Shown piece by piece: positions 14,351 through 17,132 of a stretch of 17,132 bases of DNA. A program made the position numbers and the translations under genes. The stretch covers positions 1 through 17,132 of the forward strand of contig JAHEME010000009.1 of the NCBI GenBank assembly GCA_024643825.1. Direction: 5' to 3'. The DNA is from Chloroflexota bacterium (GTDB lineage Bacteria; Chloroflexota; Anaerolineae; Aggregatilineales; UBA3940). How positions within the stretch are numbered: the stretch's first letter is position 1; every line of letters begins with the position of its first letter. The notes beneath the pieces were generated by a model. The model had not been told where the DNA came from and searched no databases. It saw only the letters and a program-made list of their open reading frames with translations.

Positions 14351-15697
14351 TTACGACTTCATTATAGCAAGAGTGTGTTCGATGCGGCGAAGAGTCTCTG
14401 CCTTCCCAAGCAGAGCCACCACATCGGAGAGGTGCGGGCCAGCGATTGATCCGGTCAGGGCGGCACGCAGGGGGAACATCACAGCCCGCCCGCCCCATCC
14501 GTACGAGGCTTTGAACTGCGAACGCAGTTCACGCAGAAGGCCGGAGGTGGATTCTGAATCGAATGACTGCAAGGCTTCAGCTGCTGATTGAAATGCACTT
14601 ATCACAGGGAGAGCCTGCTCGGTTCGCAGGGTGGTCTGCGCGTCTTCGGTCAATGGGCCGTACTCAAAAGCGAATCCTGTTGAGGCGGGCGCATCTGCCA
14701 GTGTAATGAGTTCTTCGCGAACGGCGTGGATCAAGGTAATGATCCAGGATTCATTGTGTGCTGCTGCATCAGGGTAGACGGCTTCGAGAAAGGGGAGTGC
14801 GCGGCGCATGAGATCGTCATCTGAAAGACGCATCATATGCTGCTGATTGAACCAGCGCAGGCGATCTTCGTTGAAAGCAGCGGGGCTTTTCTGAAAGTTA
14901 GCTATCGTAAAGGATTCGATCAACTCCTGCGGTGAGAAGATTTCCTGCTCTGTGCCGGGATGCCACCCCAGCAGGGCGAGATAGTTGACGACGGCTTCCG
15001 GCAGAAAGCCTGCCTCACGATAGGTACGGGCCTCGAAGCTCGGATCGCGCTTCTTGAGCTTCTTGCCCTCATGATCGGTCACAAGAGGGAGGTGGATGAA
15101 CTGAGGCGGCGGGTATTCCAGTGCCTCGAACATCTGGAGATGCAGCGGCGTCGATGGAATCCATTCCTCACCCCGCAAGACGTGGGTAATGCCCATCGCC
15201 CAGTCATCGACTACCGTCGCCAGATGATAGGTGGGGAATCCATCGGACTTAATCAGGACAGGATTCTGGGGAACACGGTCAAAGTCAAATTGGATTTCGC
15301 CACGAATGGCATCTTGAAGTGTGATCGTGCCGGAAGATGGAGTTTTGAGACGCACGATGTCGGGTTCGTCTGCCGGGCGAAATGCGTGACCGACCTCTAT
15401 CAGCTTCTCTGCCGCCTGCTGATAGAGAAGGAGACGCTCTGATTGGCGGTAGGGAGCATGGGGGCCTCCAGCATCCGGGCCTTCATCCCAATCTAACCCC
15501 AGCCAGCGTAGGAGGCCCATCATATCAGCCTCCGCCGATGGGTTATAGCGGCTCTGATCGGTGTCGTCGATGCGCAAGAGAAAGCGCCCGCCGGTAGCGC
15601 GCGCCAGAAGCCAGTCAAAGAGGGCCGTACGCAGATTGCCCAGATGCGGCGGCCCGGTGGGGCTGGGGGCAAAGCGCACAATCGCAGGGTCGGTCAT
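14351..15697 (-). CDS. gltX: Glutamyl-tRNA synthetase with shortened connective-peptide region
   Basis: A 448-residue class I synthetase, shorter than the usual 470-490. FAPSPTGPPHLGN (9-21) contains the HIGH-type motif HLGN; the amino-acid pocket (LRIDDTD) and YHLATVVDDWAMGITHVLRGEEW (157-179) are typical of GluRS; the KMSKS-type motif reads KLKKR (213-217) instead of KLSKR, keeping the second lysine. A C-terminal anticodon-binding domain is present, so this is not the truncated Glu-Q-tRNA enzyme. Between GHAF and DIVRL only six residues (RPADEP) remain where E. coli has about 41, removing the segment with the CxC...YxC zinc site. The reading frame is continuous. ATG 15697 lies four bases after the upstream stop; a TTG at 15733 is an unlikely start. 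Translation is probably coupled. Confidence 0.94.
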   Translation of the reverse strand: MTDPAIVRFAPSPTGPPHLGNLRTALFDWLLARATGGRFLLRIDDTDQSRYNPSAEADMMGLLRWLGLDWDEGPDAGGPHAPYRQSERLLLYQQAAEKLIEVGHAFRPADEPDIVRLKTPSSGTITLQDAIRGEIQFDFDRVPQNPVLIKSDGFPTYHLATVVDDWAMGITHVLRGEEWIPSTPLHLQMFEALEYPPPQFIHLPLVTDHEGKKLKKRDPSFEARTYREAGFLPEAVVNYLALLGWHPGTEQEIFSPQELIESFTIANFQKSPAAFNEDRLRWFNQQHMMRLSDDDLMRRALPFLEAVYPDAAAHNESWIITLIHAVREELITLADAPASTGFAFEYGPLTEDAQTTLRTEQALPVISAFQSAAEALQSFDSESTSGLLRELRSQFKASYGWGGRAVMFPLRAALTGSIAGPHLSDVVALLGKAETLRRIEHTLAIMKS

Positions 15698-15701
15698 CGT
15701 T

Positions 15702-16766
15702 TCATCGCTCGTTTGAATCGGATGGACGCGCAAAGATCATACGGCCCGCCGAGGTTTGCAAGACCTTAGTCACCGTAACTTCAATGGTCTCATTGATCGA
15801 ACGGCGGCCCCCTTCGATCACGACCATTGTGCCGTCTTCCAGATAGCCAACCCCCTGCCCGATCTCGCGCCCTTCCTGGATCACCATGATCTGCATTTCT
15901 TCGCCGGGGAGGAAGACGGTCTTGACGGAATTGGCAAGGTCATTCACGTTCAGCACCAGAACGCCCTGAAGCTCGGCAATCCGATTCAAGTTAAAATCGT
16001 TGGTCAGGATGGCGCAGCGAAGCTGCTTCGCCAGAACGATCAGCTTCTCGTCTACTGCCTCGACGCCTTCCACGTCCATATCGGTGATCGTCACAGGAAC
16101 CAGGGATTCCTTTTGGAGTCGGTTTAGCATATCGAGACCGCGACGACCGCGATTCCTGCGGAGGGGGTCCGAGGAGTCGGCAATGTGCTGAAGCTCGCCG
16201 AGCACAAAATTAGGGACGAGCATCGGGCCCATCACAAACCCGGTCTGGCTTATGTCGGCAATGCGACCATCAATGATCACGCTGGTATCCAGAAGAATCT
16301 GGCGACTGGGGGTCAATCCACGAGACTGGTCGCCGAGCGTTAGACTGGGGAACTGCCCCTGGAACAACTCAAACACATCACGGCGACGCATAGAAAAAGT
16401 TGCGATGCCGAAATAGCCAAATACAATCGCACTGATGGCTGGCATAACGGTATTATACGGTTGGGGAAGTGAAGATAGCGGAAGTGAGAGCAAGGCCGCG
16501 ATCAACAATCCAATGACAAGACCAATTACGCCAGCTACAAGCTGCTGGGCTGGCAGGCGGCTCAGATAATTACGCAGGGTGCGTGCCGGGCGGGTAGTGA
16601 AGTGCGGCGTCAGGATCAAACCAAACAACGCCCCGATCAGGGATGAAGTCATCGCCCAGATTTCGGGACGCTCCCCGGCAAGGGCTGCCAGACGAACGCC
16701 AACGTTCAGCCCCCCTACCGCGAAGATTATCATCCCTAATAAACGCAAAAAAAACTCGAAGCTCAT
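15702..16766 (-). CDS. Membrane-anchored PIN-TRAM domain protein, YacL-like
   Basis: A 354-residue protein of the YacL type: four predicted membrane helices (about 8-28, 36-54, 75-97, 106-124), a PIN nuclease-like domain (about 155-275) and a C-terminal TRAM RNA-binding domain (about 286-347). PIN acidic positions Asp160 (LLDTSVIIDGRI), Glu191, Asp239 (VDEKLI) and Asp257 (LTNDFNL) are all kept, so ribonuclease activity is plausible; the membrane helices place it at the inner face of the cytoplasmic membrane. It is the first gene of the gltX-cysS-rlmB operon. ATG 16766 has only a weak GAGAC ribosome site. A run of eight T (16754-16747) encodes Phe-Phe near the N-terminus. Confidence 0.93.
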   Translation of the reverse strand: MSFEFFLRLLGMIIFAVGGLNVGVRLAALAGERPEIWAMTSSLIGALFGLILTPHFTTRPARTLRNYLSRLPAQQLVAGVIGLVIGLLIAALLSLPLSSLPQPYNTVMPAISAIVFGYFGIATFSMRRRDVFELFQGQFPSLTLGDQSRGLTPSRQILLDTSVIIDGRIADISQTGFVMGPMLVPNFVLGELQHIADSSDPLRRNRGRRGLDMLNRLQKESLVPVTITDMDVEGVEAVDEKLIVLAKQLRCAILTNDFNLNRIAELQGVLVLNVNDLANSVKTVFLPGEEMQIMVIQEGREIGQGVGYLEDGTMVVIEGGRRSINETIEVTVTKVLQTSAGRMIFARPSDSNER

Positions 16767-16784
16767 TTCGTCTCGGTTTGGAGA

Positions 16785-16865
16785 GTCAGCGAATGGCTGA
16801 AGGAGCAGGAAGATGCTCCACTGGATTAAGTTTCATAGAATGTAAGGCTGTGTGCCTTCCCCCAT
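16785..16865 (-). promoter_or_regulatory. About 100-base leader of the PIN-TRAM/gltX operon with hairpins
   Basis: Between the promoter and the PIN-TRAM start the leader RNA can form AAGGC-ACACA-GCCTT (16858-16844) and GGAGCA-TCTTCC-TGCTCC (16819-16802), both perfect short stems. It also contains two tiny overlapping reading frames (10 and 16 codons; 16865-16833 and 16836-16786) joined by ATGA. Neither stem is followed by a T-run, so attenuation is not evident. Confidence 0.35.
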
Positions 16866-16871
16866 CGTGAA

Positions 16872-16900
16872 ATTTTAGCATACCTGACCGGGGGTAGCAA
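16872..16900 (-). promoter_or_regulatory. Promoter of the PIN-TRAM-gltX-cysS-rlmB operon
   Basis: Minus strand TTGCTA (16900-16895, four of six bases), a 17-base spacer and TAAAAT (16877-16872, five of six) preceded by TGC, giving an extended -10. Start of transcription would be near 16865. Confidence 0.65.
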
Positions 16901-16952
16901 TCGATGAATGGTAAGACATTGGTGCAGGCACGGCCTGACTCTGACAAGGAGT

Positions 16953-17132
16953 ATGATTTTGCACGAGGATTCGAGCATCTCTATTTCGGGGCTGGATGGC
17001 TATCCACTGGGCGCAACGATTCATCGCGCTGGTGATCACGGGAGCGTGCAAGCAGTGATCGTACTGAGTTCGGCGGCAGGGGTGCAGCGGAAGTTCTACC
17101 GTCATTATGCTGAGTACCTTGCTGAAAACGGG
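16953..17132 (+). CDS. Alpha/beta hydrolase, N-terminal fragment
   Basis: The gene runs off the right edge after 60 codons. DGYPLGATIHRAG (15-27) followed by VIVLSSAAGVQRKFYRHYAEYLAENG is the opening of the alpha/beta hydrolase fold in the COG4757-like group: first strands, then the oxyanion-hole loop (SSAAG) and first helix. The nucleophile elbow, and so the activity (esterase, lipase, peptidase), lies beyond the window. AAGGAG (16946-16951) is only one base from ATG 16953 but seven bases from the in-frame TTG at 16959, so the real start may be TTG. It is divergent from the PIN-TRAM operon with 186 bases between them. Confidence 0.75.
   Translation, partial: MILHEDSSISISGLDGYPLGATIHRAGDHGSVQAVIVLSSAAGVQRKFYRHYAEYLAENG

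Noticed and set aside
16747..16754. Run of eight A (eight T in the gene) near the start of the PIN-TRAM gene as a frameshift or slippage site
   Set aside because: The frame is intact through it and the alternative frames offer no product; ordinary Phe-Phe codons explain it.
16904..17035. 43-codon frame starting ATGAATGGT on the plus strand
   Set aside because: Overlaps the alpha/beta hydrolase in another frame, lacks a ribosome site and any similarity I can recognise.
1..17132. CRISPR arrays, transposase genes, tRNA or rRNA genes, toxin-antitoxin or defence cassettes
   Set aside because: Looked for repeated spacers, transposase motifs and short paired operons; nothing in the window fits, and nearly all sequence is accounted for by the listed genes.

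Overview
The window is a stretch of ordinary-looking, fully packed chromosome from a moderately GC-rich bacterium. There are no rRNA or tRNA genes, insertion sequences, CRISPR arrays or phage genes that I can see, and no gap between genes exceeds about 250 bases. Most genes have a clear Shine-Dalgarno sequence and several sigma70-like promoters are readable. The gene set (a PIN/TRAM membrane protein with gltX, cysS and rlmB; an AmrS-type radical SAM protein; heterodimeric ABC exporter; FocA-like channel; FkbM methyltransferase) and the protein style make me think of a Chloroflexota (Anaerolineae-like) genome. That is a guess from general resemblance, not proof.

Layout, left to right. (1) Minus strand, 1-2663: the 5' part of a PLP-dependent cysteine/cystathionine beta-synthase, an M24 (creatinase/Xaa-Pro aminopeptidase fold) protein that has lost most of its metal ligands, and a FocA-type formate/nitrite channel with a CRP/FNR-like palindrome near its promoter. 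(2) Plus strand, 2916-6580: two consecutive ABC half-transporters forming a heterodimeric exporter with one degenerate and one canonical ATPase site, transcribed from a perfect TATAAT box preceded by a 13-bp tandem repeat. A hairpin at the end probably terminates transcription from the right. (3) Minus strand, 6616-8994: a transcription unit of NAD-dependent sugar epimerase, alkyladenine DNA glycosylase and enoyl-ACP reductase FabI, with its own promoter. (4) Minus strand, 9099-10612: a 112-residue orphan protein with a promoter whose spacer is a 16-bp palindrome, and upstream of it an AmmeMemoRadiSam-type radical SAM enzyme. (5) Plus-strand island, 10786-12059: an FkbM-family methyltransferase and a small two-span DUF3592-like membrane protein. 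(6) Minus strand, 12056-16766: a translation/RNA operon, PIN-TRAM membrane protein, gltX, cysS, rlmB, read from a good extended -10 promoter; its order echoes the yacL-gltX-cysS-rlmB operon of Bacillus. (7) Plus strand, 16953 to the end: the start of an alpha/beta hydrolase.

The points most worth a second look are protein-level oddities within familiar families rather than a new multi-gene system: the M24 protein has non-canonical residues at three of five metal-binding positions; the glutamyl-tRNA synthetase lacks about 35 residues that in relatives include the zinc-binding part of the connective-peptide region; and several intergenic palindromes are placed exactly where operators would sit. 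I did not find convincing evidence of an undescribed defence, mobile or biosynthetic system here.
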